A stretch of DNA of 38,321 nt from Microbacteriaceae bacterium (lineage in GTDB: Bacteria; Actinomycetota; Actinomycetes; Actinomycetales; Microbacteriaceae), in the NCBI GenBank assembly GCA_007117135.1, contig SKHB01000111.1:1-38321 (forward strand), read 5' to 3'. The notes under the pieces are model-generated. The model was not told where the DNA came from, made no database searches, and saw nothing but the letters and a program-made list of their open reading frames with translations. Of this stretch, positions 17,637-25,093 are shown in pieces (within the stretch, counting starts at the first letter, position 1; each line of letters begins with the position of its first letter). Made by a program: the position numbers and the translations under genes.

Positions 17637-17782
17637 CCCACCAGCGTAATTGGCACACCGACGAAATGCCTGTGCGCTCACAGGCCATCGCCATCGGTTG
17701 CTGGCACCCTTCCGCAGCTGTCAGCAACCCGAGACGGGTGACTCCCTCAGCGTCACGTGTCCTGCTTCGCGTAAGCGAACAG
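17637..17782 (-). other. Hairpin-rich leader upstream of the hypothetical gene
   Basis: This 146-nt gap holds four or five strong inverted repeats. TTCGC/GCGAA (17766-17779) lies just after the DUF3048 stop. GTGAC/GTCAC is at 17738-17756. ACCCG/CGGGT (17727-17739) shares bases with GGTTGCTG/CAGCAACC (17696-17729). A perfect 7-bp GCCTGTG/CACAGGC is at 17668-17685. The two overlapping pairs are mutually exclusive, as in switching leaders. I could not match it to a known riboswitch consensus. Confidence 0.35.
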
Positions 17783-18931
17783 CTAGTCGAAACTAATTGA
17801 CCCTGCTCCTGGACCACCACTTCGCGTAATGATTGGGCCTGACGCGTCTCCCGGGAAGACCATAATCCAGGTTTGACCAGGAGCCAGGGTGACCGGGTCG
17901 CCGTCTCGATCCGTGAATTCAAACGGCACACCGATGGCGCCGCTCGTCCAGTTCACTTTGAGAATTTGGCCGCCGGTCGCCACCCAGGCAGGACCGGTGG
18001 CGCCATCGGTGAAACGGGCTGTCGGTTGACCGACAATGTCGTCGTGCTCCACGCTCATCACCACCAGGTTGGTGGCAGAGAGCTGAACACATTCCCCGCA
18101 GGTTTGTCCGGACACCCAGTCGCGGGTTTCTGACAAAACGGGTTCACCGTTCAGGAATACTTTTTTATAAACATTGTCGGCGGGATCCCATTCCCATTTG
18201 GATACCAGGTAGTTGTTCCGGCCTTGTTTCTCAGCGTCTGCAAAGTAGACGGTCACGTTGGTCGCCGGCTCACCCTTCGCAACAGCTGTTGTCTCAGCGG
18301 GGTCCGAGAGATAGTTGAAGTATTGAACCGGGGCGGCCAGGGAACCAAACTGTTCTTGGGCATCCGCAGCAGCAAACTCGATTGACGAAGCCGCCGAATA
18401 GGGCTTACCTGTGTTTCGCCACAGGTCACGGTCTTCTGGGCCACGGTAATCCCAGACCACGTTTTGGACCCCGGCGCCACTCAGCGCATCCAGGTAGGGC
18501 AGAACCCCGGAGAACAAGCCCGTGGAGGCAAGCACGCCGCCAAACGGGGATGCCATGGTGTAGTCGTGGGGACGGAAGGAGCGCACGTAGGAGACAGAGT
18601 CAGGGACATCGGAGTGCCAAATGGCAATAAACCGGGTGCCGTTTTGTGGAATCAATTGCTGCCAGACAATGTCGGCGCGGTGAAGGTTTACGTAGGGCCT
18701 GTTTTCGTGGTCGATTTTTGCCATGATGGCTGGCCCGGTCACGGAACCCGCAGGAACTTCGACACCTGTCAGCGGGTGGCGGGGCACATCAGGCACCACC
18801 TCTTCTTGTTCTTCAACAAAAGGCTCTGCCTCGTCCACTTCTTCGACAGCGTCCTGCGCCGTACACCCGGCAAGAGCTAGGGCAGCAATAAGACCGCCAA
18901 CAACACTACGTTTCCACGCAGACCTAATCAC
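17783..18931 (-). CDS. DUF3048-domain lipoprotein
   Basis: This 382-residue exported protein has a signal peptide with lipobox LAGC (about residues 18-21), then an acidic Glu/Val-rich linker of about 30 residues. The DUF3048/YerB region follows (about 45-382), with KIDHENRPYVNLHRADIVW and SYVRSFRPHDY. A disulfide-capable CGEC lies near GQTCGECVQL. The family's function is not established; members are cell-surface lipoproteins in Gram-positive bacteria. GTG 18931 is preceded by AAGGGA at 7 nt and yields the proper signal peptide. The longer frame to 18967 adds a charged stretch that would spoil it. Confidence 0.85.
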   Translation of the reverse strand: MIRSAWKRSVVGGLIAALALAGCTAQDAVEEVDEAEPFVEEQEEVVPDVPRHPLTGVEVPAGSVTGPAIMAKIDHENRPYVNLHRADIVWQQLIPQNGTRFIAIWHSDVPDSVSYVRSFRPHDYTMASPFGGVLASTGLFSGVLPYLDALSGAGVQNVVWDYRGPEDRDLWRNTGKPYSAASSIEFAAADAQEQFGSLAAPVQYFNYLSDPAETTAVAKGEPATNVTVYFADAEKQGRNNYLVSKWEWDPADNVYKKVFLNGEPVLSETRDWVSGQTCGECVQLSATNLVVMSVEHDDIVGQPTARFTDGATGPAWVATGGQILKVNWTSGAIGVPFEFTDRDGDPVTLAPGQTWIMVFPGDASGPIITRSGGPGAGSISFD

Positions 18932-19045
18932 TGTGGTTCCCTTCGACGAATGTTCCACACGCTCCATAAGTATGCCACCAAATCCATGGCCGTCCAGATA
19001 AAGAGGTGTGACTTTTCTCTGGCCAACCGACTCTTGCGAGGGCGC

Positions 19046-19051
19046 TACACT
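19046..19051 (+). promoter_or_regulatory. -10 box of the tRNA-Lys gene
   Basis: TACACT ends 6 nt before the first base of the tRNA, so transcription should start at or next to the mature 5' end. Confidence 0.5.
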
Positions 19052-19057
19052 AGTGCG

Positions 19058-19133
19058 GGGCCTCTAGCTCAGTTGGTAGAGCATCGGACTTTTAATCCGC
19101 GGGTCGTGGGTTCGAGTCCCACGGGGCCCACCA
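19058..19133 (+). tRNA. tRNA-Lys (anticodon UUU)
   Basis: This is a complete 76-nt cloverleaf. The acceptor GGGCCTC pairs with GGGGCCC with one G-U. The D arm is GCTCAGTTGGTAGAGC. The anticodon loop CTTTTAA has anticodon TTT. The T arm is GTGGGTTCGAGTCCCAC. The discriminator is A and the CCA end is encoded. The outermost anticodon-stem pair (T27-C43) is mismatched, which is unusual but tolerable. Confidence 0.97.
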
Positions 19134-19153
19134 CGGAGCATTTCTCCCGGCGT

Positions 19154-19159
19154 TACGAT
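19154..19159 (+). promoter_or_regulatory. -10 box of dgcN-dgcA (leaderless)
   Basis: TACGAT is followed by six bases and ATG 19166, with no ribosome site. It lies 20 bp after the tRNA, so dgcN may have its own promoter as well as read-through from the tRNA. Confidence 0.45.
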
Positions 19160-19165
19160 GGGTCA

Positions 19166-20203
19166 ATGGCGTCTTCACACCCCCTCTCCACCGTTACCCT
19201 CGCTCCTCCGTATCTTCTGTTCCTCGGCGAGGAGACCTCCCCCGTATACGCAAAGACCGCAGCCGGTTTGGCGCAATGGCGTCCTGAGCTATGCGCTGGG
19301 CAGATTCGTCTTCCCGGTGGCACGGTTGACTTAGGCCTTCCGACCATGACCGTGGCCGAGGCGGTGCAAGCGGGCGCCAAAACACTGATCATTGGAACCG
19401 CGCCCGTCGGCGGGGCCATCCCCGATCGCTGGCTCGACGTGCTGGTGGATGCCCTGGAAGGTGGCTTGGACATTGCGGCTGGGGTTCACAAGAAACTCGT
19501 CGACACTCCCCGCCTAAAAGAGGCCGCTGAGAGGAATGGGCAAGCACTCATTGACGTGCGGGTTCCCCCGAAAGATTTACCCGTTGGCACCGGCACGAAG
19601 CGCACCGGCAGAAGGCTCTTGACGGTGGGAACAGACTGCGCCCTGGGCAAGAAATACACGGCGTTAGCACTCGAAAAGGAAATGGCCTCCCGAGGGTTTT
19701 CTGTCGATTTTCGTGCAACCGGCCAAACAGGAATCATGATTGCGGGGAGCGGTATTCCGATTGACGCCGTCGTCGCTGACTTCGTGTCAGGCGCAGCCGA
19801 GGTGCTCTCCCCCGATGCGGCGGATGACCATTGGGACGTTATCGAGGGGCAGGGGTCTATTTTTCACCCGGGTTTTGCTGCTGTCAGCATGGGACTTCTC
19901 TACGGCTCACAGCCTGATGCTTTCGTGGTCTGTCATGAGGCAGGTCGAACACAGATCAAAGGCTGGGACGGCTTCGATCTTCCCTCCATTGACCAGGTCA
20001 TTGACAGAACAATCGACATTGGCCGGCAAGTGAACCCGGATATTCGCTGCGTGGGGCTCAGCGTCAACACGTCACCGCTGTCAAGCGACGACGAGCGCAC
20101 AGCTTACCTTTCTGATCTGAGCGCCCACTACGGCCTCCCGGTGGTCGATCCGCTGTTCACCGGAGTGGCGGAGATTATCGATTACGTGAATACGGCACCC
20201 TAA
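19166..20203 (+). CDS. dgcN: DUF1611 family protein, likely D-glutamate N-acetyltransferase DgcN
   Basis: This 345-residue DUF1611 protein has an N-terminal Rossmann-like domain and a C-terminal P-loop-like domain. The latter contains TVGTDCALGKKYTALALEKEM, FRATGQTGIMIAG and VIEGQGSIFHPGF. DgcN was described as acetylating D-glutamate to N-acetyl-D-glutamate in a D-glutamate degradation route of marine proteobacteria and haloarchaea. The adjacent gene encodes the matching racemase-type partner with a 1-nt TAATG overlap, which makes this assignment more likely than a generic DUF1611 call. Start ATG 19166 is supported by the -10 box 6 nt upstream. Substrate identity is inferred from family and context. 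Confidence 0.8.
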   Translation: MASSHPLSTVTLAPPYLLFLGEETSPVYAKTAAGLAQWRPELCAGQIRLPGGTVDLGLPTMTVAEAVQAGAKTLIIGTAPVGGAIPDRWLDVLVDALEGGLDIAAGVHKKLVDTPRLKEAAERNGQALIDVRVPPKDLPVGTGTKRTGRRLLTVGTDCALGKKYTALALEKEMASRGFSVDFRATGQTGIMIAGSGIPIDAVVADFVSGAAEVLSPDAADDHWDVIEGQGSIFHPGFAAVSMGLLYGSQPDAFVVCHEAGRTQIKGWDGFDLPSIDQVIDRTIDIGRQVNPDIRCVGLSVNTSPLSSDDERTAYLSDLSAHYGLPVVDPLFTGVAEIIDYVNTAP

Positions 20204-21180
20204 TGCGGATGCGCATCGAAACCATCAAGCGCCCACTGGCTCGACCCTTCGCCATCACCGGATACACTTTCACCCACTTGGAGGCCATTTGGGTTCACCT
20301 CGACGACGACGGTGTGGCGGGCAAGGGTGAAGGGGTGGGGATGTATTACCTCGGAGAAACTCCGGCCACCATGACAGCCCAGCTGGAACACATTCGAGCA
20401 GACGTTGAGTCTGGTGCCACTCGGGCTGACATTCAGACACTGTTGGGCCCTGGAGGGGCGAGAAACGCCCTCGATTGTGCACTGTGGGATCAAGAATGCA
20501 AAAAGACGGGCACCAGCGTCTTCGACATGGTCGGCATCACTCCCAGACCCCTGACAACCGTTGCCACTGTCGGGATGGGTTCCCCCGACGAGATGGCCTC
20601 CCAGGCGCTGCGGTTTTCCGACTACCCGCACCTCAAAATCAAACTTGATGCACACACACCTCTCGAGCGCCTGCGGGCTATTCGTGACGTGCGGCCCGAG
20701 GCGACACTGGTGATTGATGTGAACCAGGGGTGGTCACGGCGGGAGCTGGAAGACTATTTGCCCGAATTGGACGAAATGGGTGTCGCGATGGTGGAGCAAC
20801 CACTGCCCAGAGGCAAAGATTCCGAGCTGGATGGCCTGGGCTCTCCCATACCTTTGGGAGCAGATGAAAGCATTATCCACCTCGGCGAATACGACGAAGT
20901 GGTCCCGTACTACGACGTTGTCAACATCAAACGGGATAAGTGTGGGGGGCTGACCGAGGCGCTGAAAATTGCGACGAGGGCCCAAGCTGACAACAAAGTG
21001 CTCATGGTCGGCAACATGACAGGCACGTCACTATCAATGGCACCCAGTCACGTGATTGGCCACATGTGTCGGTTCGTCGACATCGACGGGCCGCTCCTTC
21101 TCGCCGACGACATTACGCCTGGACTTCGATACTCTCCCGGCGGTTTTGTCGACCCGCCCCCACCGGAATTGTGGGGGTAG
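20203..21180 (+). CDS. dgcA: Enolase-superfamily epimerase, likely N-acetyl-D-glutamate racemase DgcA
   Basis: This is a 325-residue member of the muconate-lactonizing/dipeptide-epimerase subgroup. The catalytic lysines are Lys147 in KIK and Lys243 in NIK. Mg ligands are Asp172 (IDVN), Glu198 (VEQP) and Asp221 (GADES). The late motif GNMTGTSLSMAPS replaces the GCM(I/V) loop of L-Ala-D/L-Glu epimerases, as in DgcA-like proteins. With DgcN it would turn N-acetyl-D-glutamate into N-acetyl-L-glutamate. A deacetylase should complete the route and is not in the window. A generic dipeptide epimerase remains possible. The gene ends before a strong hairpin shared with the convergent SDR operon. Confidence 0.8.
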   Translation: MRMRIETIKRPLARPFAITGYTFTHLEAIWVHLDDDGVAGKGEGVGMYYLGETPATMTAQLEHIRADVESGATRADIQTLLGPGGARNALDCALWDQECKKTGTSVFDMVGITPRPLTTVATVGMGSPDEMASQALRFSDYPHLKIKLDAHTPLERLRAIRDVRPEATLVIDVNQGWSRRELEDYLPELDEMGVAMVEQPLPRGKDSELDGLGSPIPLGADESIIHLGEYDEVVPYYDVVNIKRDKCGGLTEALKIATRAQADNKVLMVGNMTGTSLSMAPSHVIGHMCRFVDIDGPLLLADDITPGLRYSPGGFVDPPPPELWG

Positions 21181-21212
21181 AACAAACGAGGGCAGACATT
21201 CGTCTGCCCTCG
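21181..21212 (-). terminator. Terminator of the amidase-transporter-SDR operon
   Basis: There is a perfect 11-bp stem, CGAGGGCAGAC (21187-21197) with GTCTGCCCTCG (21202-21212). On the minus strand it is followed by TTTGTT. Read from the plus strand it also lies just after dgcA and could stop both, though no T tract follows there. Confidence 0.8.
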
Positions 21213-21228
21213 CCTGTCGGTTGGCTTG

Positions 21229-21990
21229 CTAGAACTGGATACCGCGGGTGAGTGCTCCGTCGACAACCAGGTTGGTGCCGCTGGTGCGGGAAGAGACGGG
21301 GCTGGAAATGAACACGACTCCAGATGCCACCTCCTGCGGCGTTCCCATTCGACCGGTCGGGTTCAGGCCCATGGCGAAAGAGAACAGGTCGGGGTTTCCC
21401 CCTTCAATGTTCTGCCACACACCACCTTCGAAGTAGGTGTTTCCTGGCGACACCGTGTTCGCCCGAATACCCTTCTCCGCCAGCTGAAGGGCAAGCCCCG
21501 CCATGTATCCGATGATGGCAGTTTTGAAGGTGCCGTAGGGGCCAGACGCGAAGTCTGCTTCCCGCCCGGACACACTAGAAATTGCTACCAGGGATTTCAC
21601 GTCCGACTTGTCCAAGTGCGGAATGACCGCTTTACACAGGTTCACCGTTCCCATCATGTCGACGCGGAACGAGGTGTCCCAGTTTTCGTCTTCGTCGGGA
21701 ATGGCGAGCGCGGACACATTGGCCACCGCCATGTCGATTCCGCCAAACTCTTTCGCGGTGTCTTCCACCCACGCGCGAAGTGCTTTCGCGTCACCCACGT
21801 CAAGCGCTGTGCCTTTGGCTTTCACGCCCTTGGCGGTCAGTGCTTCTTCAGTGGCTTTGACTTCGTCAGCGTTCCTGGCACAAAAAGCAACATTGGCACC
21901 CTCATCGGCGAAAGCTTCGACGATGGCGCGACCAATACCTTTCGTTCCGCCGGTGACGATGGCGGTTTTTCCTTTAATTTTTAGATCCAT
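21229..21990 (-). CDS. SDR-family NAD(P)-dependent oxidoreductase
   Basis: This is a 253-residue classical short-chain dehydrogenase. The cofactor loop TGGTKGIG is at about 13-20. CARN at the end of beta2 suggests NADP(H) preference. The active site has Ser in AISSVSG and YGTFK (YxxxK). The usual NNAG is replaced by ANVSA, so the catalytic-tetrad Asn may be shifted. The C-terminus GTNLVVDGALTRGIQF is typical for 3-ketoacyl-ACP-reductase-like SDRs. Its substrate is unknown. ATG 21990 follows AAGGAGAA by 7 nt. It is the last gene of a three-gene unit with the amidase and the acetate-type transporter, and may act on a product of that pathway. Confidence 0.88.
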   Translation of the reverse strand: MDLKIKGKTAIVTGGTKGIGRAIVEAFADEGANVAFCARNADEVKATEEALTAKGVKAKGTALDVGDAKALRAWVEDTAKEFGGIDMAVANVSALAIPDEDENWDTSFRVDMMGTVNLCKAVIPHLDKSDVKSLVAISSVSGREADFASGPYGTFKTAIIGYMAGLALQLAEKGIRANTVSPGNTYFEGGVWQNIEGGNPDLFSFAMGLNPTGRMGTPQEVASGVVFISSPVSSRTSGTNLVVDGALTRGIQF

Positions 21991-22006
21991 ATGTGGTTCT
22001 CCTTTT

Positions 22007-22573
22007 CTATGAGCGCATTGGGGCGCCAACGGGCAACACGGATGCTCCGCGCATTTCGTTGAGCAAGAAAGCAAACGCGAGGTACATCGCCAGCGCACCG
22101 GTAATAATTCCGATGATGCCGCCGAAGAGACCCAGCGCCGCAATTCCGAGAATGTTGGCCAAGGCCAATGAGCCCAACAATACGACGGTAAACATCAACA
22201 CAATAGTGAGCATTCGTGGGGCCACTGTGGAGGCGATGGCGAGGAAAATGGTGAACACCATCCACAGAACCAAATACCAGCCGATTGCTTGAGGGTCGAC
22301 TGTCCACCATTCTCTGAATGCTCCCACGTTGATCAAACCAAATGACAACCACAGGAATGAGTAGCCACCAAAGGCCACCACACCAAACGTGTCACCGAGT
22401 TTGAAAGCCATGGCTGCGACCATGGTTTGAGCGGCACCACCGAAAAACAGTGCCATCGCCAAGATGACACCGTCGAAAGCAATAACTCCAGAGTTTGCCA
22501 AACTGAGCAAAACGGTGGACATGCCGTATCCGAGCAGACCTAAGACTGCCGGGTTTGCAACTTTTTCGTTCAT
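22007..22573 (-). CDS. GPR1/FUN34/YaaH (SatP)-family acetate/ammonium-type transporter
   Basis: This is a 188-residue membrane protein with six predicted hydrophobic segments. The N-terminal signature NPAVLGLLGYGMSTVLLSL (7-25) matches the family motif NPAPLGL(L/M)G. Members carry acetate and succinate (E. coli SatP) or are linked to ammonium movement. Because it lies 57 bp downstream of an acetamidase/formamidase gene, the likely cargo is the carboxylate, or the ammonia, released by that enzyme. ATG 22573 follows AAAGGAG by 7 nt. An SDR gene begins 16 bp after the stop. Confidence 0.88.
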   Translation of the reverse strand: MNEKVANPAVLGLLGYGMSTVLLSLANSGVIAFDGVILAMALFFGGAAQTMVAAMAFKLGDTFGVVAFGGYSFLWLSFGLINVGAFREWWTVDPQAIGWYLVLWMVFTIFLAIASTVAPRMLTIVLMFTVVLLGSLALANILGIAALGLFGGIIGIITGALAMYLAFAFLLNEMRGASVLPVGAPMRS

Positions 22574-22630
22574 ACGTGGACTCCTTTGTCCGCAATGTGA
22601 CACAGGCGAGTGCTCTCGCCTGCCTCCTCG

Positions 22631-23632
22631 TTACATCGCCTCCTTGGCGAGGTCACGAAGTTTTTGGTGCATTCCGTCGAATGCTGTGGCTTTGCCGACG
22701 ACCGACTTCGGGATTTTTACAACAACCGAATAGTTGGTGTCGACACAGTTCGCGATTGGTGAAAGCGAGGTTTGGGTGAGCAACTGGTAGGCATCCATGT
22801 AGTGGATGTCGAGAATTTCCGACAACCAGTGGATCATTTCAACCTGGGCGATACGCCACGCGTCTTCCATGGGCCTCGATGAGCCAACAACCATCCAATA
22901 GTCGTCATTTTCTAGCCTCGGCCACAGCGGTGCTTTGCCTTTGATGAGCTCGACAAGGATCACCGAGTTCATTGCACCTTCAACCGCCGTGCCACACGCT
23001 TCCCCTTCACCCTGGCGGTAGTGGCCGTCACCGATGGAGAACAGTCCCCCCTCGACGTTGACGCCGAGGTAGACGGTGGTGCCCACTTTCACTTCGGGGC
23101 TGTCCATGTTTCCCCCGAAGCGTTCAGGCACAAGAGATGTCCGAACCTCTCCAGCAGGCGGGGCAACACCGATTGTTCCCAACATGTTTTCAATAGGGAG
23201 GGCCAGTTCGAAGTCCCCGAATCGGGACTGAAAACCGACGGTGTTGTTCGCCGTGTCTACCTCGTATATCCAGGTTGCTTCGGGGAGTGGGTCGTGAAGC
23301 ATCGCCGTACGGTCGGTGGCTGACAGTCCACCAAAAAACGGGATAGTCGTGGATGCGCCAAAATTTCTCGCGGGTTCCAGGTCAACAATATGAATGGCGA
23401 GGGTGTCGCCCGGTTCTGCGCCTTCAACATAGAAAGGGCCGGTCTGCGGGTTGACATAACGGATGTCGATTTTTTCACTGGGCATGTCGTCGACGGATTG
23501 GAGAGCAAAGTTGAAAGCATCTTCACTCCACAGTCTCATCACCGAGCCTGGCTTCACCGTCAGTGCCGGCTTCGCACCACCAAAGGTGTATGCATACTGG
23601 TGGGGTTCTGGGCGGAAAATGACTTCGTGCAT
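22631..23632 (-). CDS. Acetamidase/formamidase family amidohydrolase
   Basis: This 333-residue protein matches the FmdA/AmdA family. It has HIVDLEPA, TTIPFFGGL, LGTIGVAPPAGEV, the ligand-rich GGNMDSPEVKVGTTVYLGV and GDGHYRQGEGEACGTAVEG. These enzymes hydrolyse short amides (formamide, acetamide) to the acid and ammonia. The real substrate cannot be read from sequence. ATG 23632 follows AAAGGAG by 7 nt. It is the first gene of an operon with a SatP-like transporter and an SDR. This arrangement suggests scavenging of amide carbon and nitrogen. No amide ABC transporter is adjacent. Confidence 0.85.
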   Translation of the reverse strand: MHEVIFRPEPHQYAYTFGGAKPALTVKPGSVMRLWSEDAFNFALQSVDDMPSEKIDIRYVNPQTGPFYVEGAEPGDTLAIHIVDLEPARNFGASTTIPFFGGLSATDRTAMLHDPLPEATWIYEVDTANNTVGFQSRFGDFELALPIENMLGTIGVAPPAGEVRTSLVPERFGGNMDSPEVKVGTTVYLGVNVEGGLFSIGDGHYRQGEGEACGTAVEGAMNSVILVELIKGKAPLWPRLENDDYWMVVGSSRPMEDAWRIAQVEMIHWLSEILDIHYMDAYQLLTQTSLSPIANCVDTNYSVVVKIPKSVVGKATAFDGMHQKLRDLAKEAM

Positions 23633-23731
23633 GGAAGCTCCTTTGCTTGCCGTCTCGATTCGCCTAGGCGACTCCAGGGGCGCCCGGGTTCTCAGTTGCC
23701 ATTACCCTAGCTCAGGTGCGAGGGGGTGTGT

Positions 23732-24736
23732 CTAGTCTGTGAGAGCCTCGCGGAAAAACTCGCCGAGGAGCTGCTGGTAGCGCTCCGGTTCGGTCAACAT
23801 TCCTTCGGTGTGATCCGAGCCGACAAACGGTTCCAGCACCACCGACTGTCCGACTGAGGCGCCAAAACTGGCCAATTTGACGGCTTCTTCGAAGGCGAGT
23901 CGCTGGTCGACGGTGCCGTGGAGGATCATCATTGGCCGACCGTCTAATGCCACGACGGCTTGAGCAATGGGGACTTCTTGCAAGTTGTCGCCTCGAAGCC
24001 TCGAGGCGACATTAGCTAACCGCCATAAAAATCCGGGGAAACCTTGGTATTGCACCTCCCTGGTGGCCGTATCGGCGAAATCAAAAATGGCCGACTCGAT
24101 GGCGAAAGCAGACACGTCTGTAGTTTTTGCGGGGAGGACACTGGTGGCAATGCCCCCGCCGGATACTCCAAACATGCCGAGCCTCCCGGGGGTGGCGTAG
24201 CCGTTGTCGAGAGCCCACGTGGCAACTTTCGCAAAGTCGTCCGATTCGACTTGGCCGGCCGTGTGACGACCGGTTGTGCACGTGGATTCGCCTGAGTTTC
24301 GTTGATCGACCAACAGCACGTTGAAGCCTTCACGAATCAACATGGCCGTGGGGAGCAGAGTATTGAAGTCTCTTCTGCTTGCTCCGTACCCGTGGGTGAC
24401 AACAACGGTTCCCTGAGCATTGTCGGCCTCCAGCCACCAACCTCGGAGCTCCACGCCATCATCGACGGGAATAACAACGTCGATGACGGGTGTGTCTGTC
24501 AGCCAGTAGTCAGAGAGGTCGAATCCGACCCACCTATTCCACCCGTCACCCGGGAACGGCCCGTTGTCGATACTTGAGGGGTAAAACTCTGCCGGGGAGT
24601 TTCGCAGCTGGTCATCATTGATTGAACAGGTCAGGCTTGTGCCCTCCCGATACACATAATCCCCGATGGCAACAGCACCCCCCGCCACCACCACGGCGGT
24701 AACCGCCAGGCCGATTAAAAGTTTTCGTGCCGCCAT
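23732..24736 (-). CDS. Membrane-anchored alpha/beta hydrolase
   Basis: This is a 334-residue hydrolase. An N-terminal hydrophobic segment (residues 4-25) is followed by a short external stretch with one Cys (LTCSI), then an alpha/beta hydrolase domain. Landmarks are HGYGASRRD (oxyanion), GVSGGG (nucleophile Ser), HGTVDQRL (acid) and SDHTEG (catalytic His). It resembles BAAT/dipeptidyl-peptidase-like hydrolases of YfhR/BEM46 type, and the substrate is unknown. ATG 24736 has a TACTCT -10 box 7 nt upstream and no ribosome site, so I trust it over the longer frame to 24823, whose N-terminal extension is Pro/Thr-rich and lacks signal character. Confidence 0.85.
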   Translation of the reverse strand: MAARKLLIGLAVTAVVVAGGAVAIGDYVYREGTSLTCSINDDQLRNSPAEFYPSSIDNGPFPGDGWNRWVGFDLSDYWLTDTPVIDVVIPVDDGVELRGWWLEADNAQGTVVVTHGYGASRRDFNTLLPTAMLIREGFNVLLVDQRNSGESTCTTGRHTAGQVESDDFAKVATWALDNGYATPGRLGMFGVSGGGIATSVLPAKTTDVSAFAIESAIFDFADTATREVQYQGFPGFLWRLANVASRLRGDNLQEVPIAQAVVALDGRPMMILHGTVDQRLAFEEAVKLASFGASVGQSVVLEPFVGSDHTEGMLTEPERYQQLLGEFFREALTD

Positions 24737-24743
24737 GCTGGTG

Positions 24744-24749
24744 AGAGTA
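24744..24749 (-). promoter_or_regulatory. -10 box of the alpha/beta hydrolase (leaderless)
   Basis: TACTCT on the minus strand, then 7 nt, then ATG 24736. Confidence 0.45.
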
Positions 24750-24853
24750 GCAGTGGTGGGCGGTGAGACAAAGAGCTCAGGGGGTAGGGCTTGTGGTGGG
24801 GGTGTATGTGACGCGGGCAACACATGTTTTACGCCCGGTTAACCCTCAGAGAC

Positions 24854-24859
24854 TAGGCT
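24854..24859 (+). promoter_or_regulatory. -10 box of the DUF5652 gene (leaderless)
   Basis: TAGGCT, then 6 nt, then ATG 24866. It is the same hexamer and spacing as seen for gpmA and pta. Confidence 0.5.
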
Positions 24860-24865
24860 GACGTT

Positions 24866-25093
24866 ATGGATGCCCTCACTGCACTACTCCCGGATTTTTT
24901 TCAAACACTCCTCGGATCAGTAGTTTTGTTGACCGTGATTTTGTGGTCGACAGTCTGGAAACTTTTGGCGCTCTATCGAACCGCTTCGCGTCGGCACAAA
25001 GTGTGGTTTGTTGTGCTGTTTTTTGTGAACACTGCAGGCATTTTGGAAATTATTTACCTGGTGCTCAACCGAAGCAAACCACGTCGCGCTTAG
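24866..25093 (+). CDS. DUF5652-type two-span membrane protein
   Basis: This 75-residue protein has two hydrophobic segments (about 14-33 and 44-66), the basic link YRTASRRHK and the basic tail NRSKPRRA. The pattern LWKLLALYRTASRRHKVWFVVLFFVNTAGILEIIYL matches the DUF5652 family, related to the PLDc_N membrane anchor. The function is unknown. Both termini are probably on the same side of the membrane. The leaderless start is supported by TAGGCT 6 nt upstream. The stop overlaps the end of the convergent TDT transporter gene by 4 bp. Confidence 0.8.
   Translation: MDALTALLPDFFQTLLGSVVLLTVILWSTVWKLLALYRTASRRHKVWFVVLFFVNTAGILEIIYLVLNRSKPRRA

Noticed and set aside
17637-17782. SAM-, cobalamin- or 6C-type RNA
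   Set aside because: Fragments such as GAGGGA and GCAACC recall SAM riboswitch cores, but the order and junctions do not fit. No C-rich loops are present, and the downstream gene gives no support.
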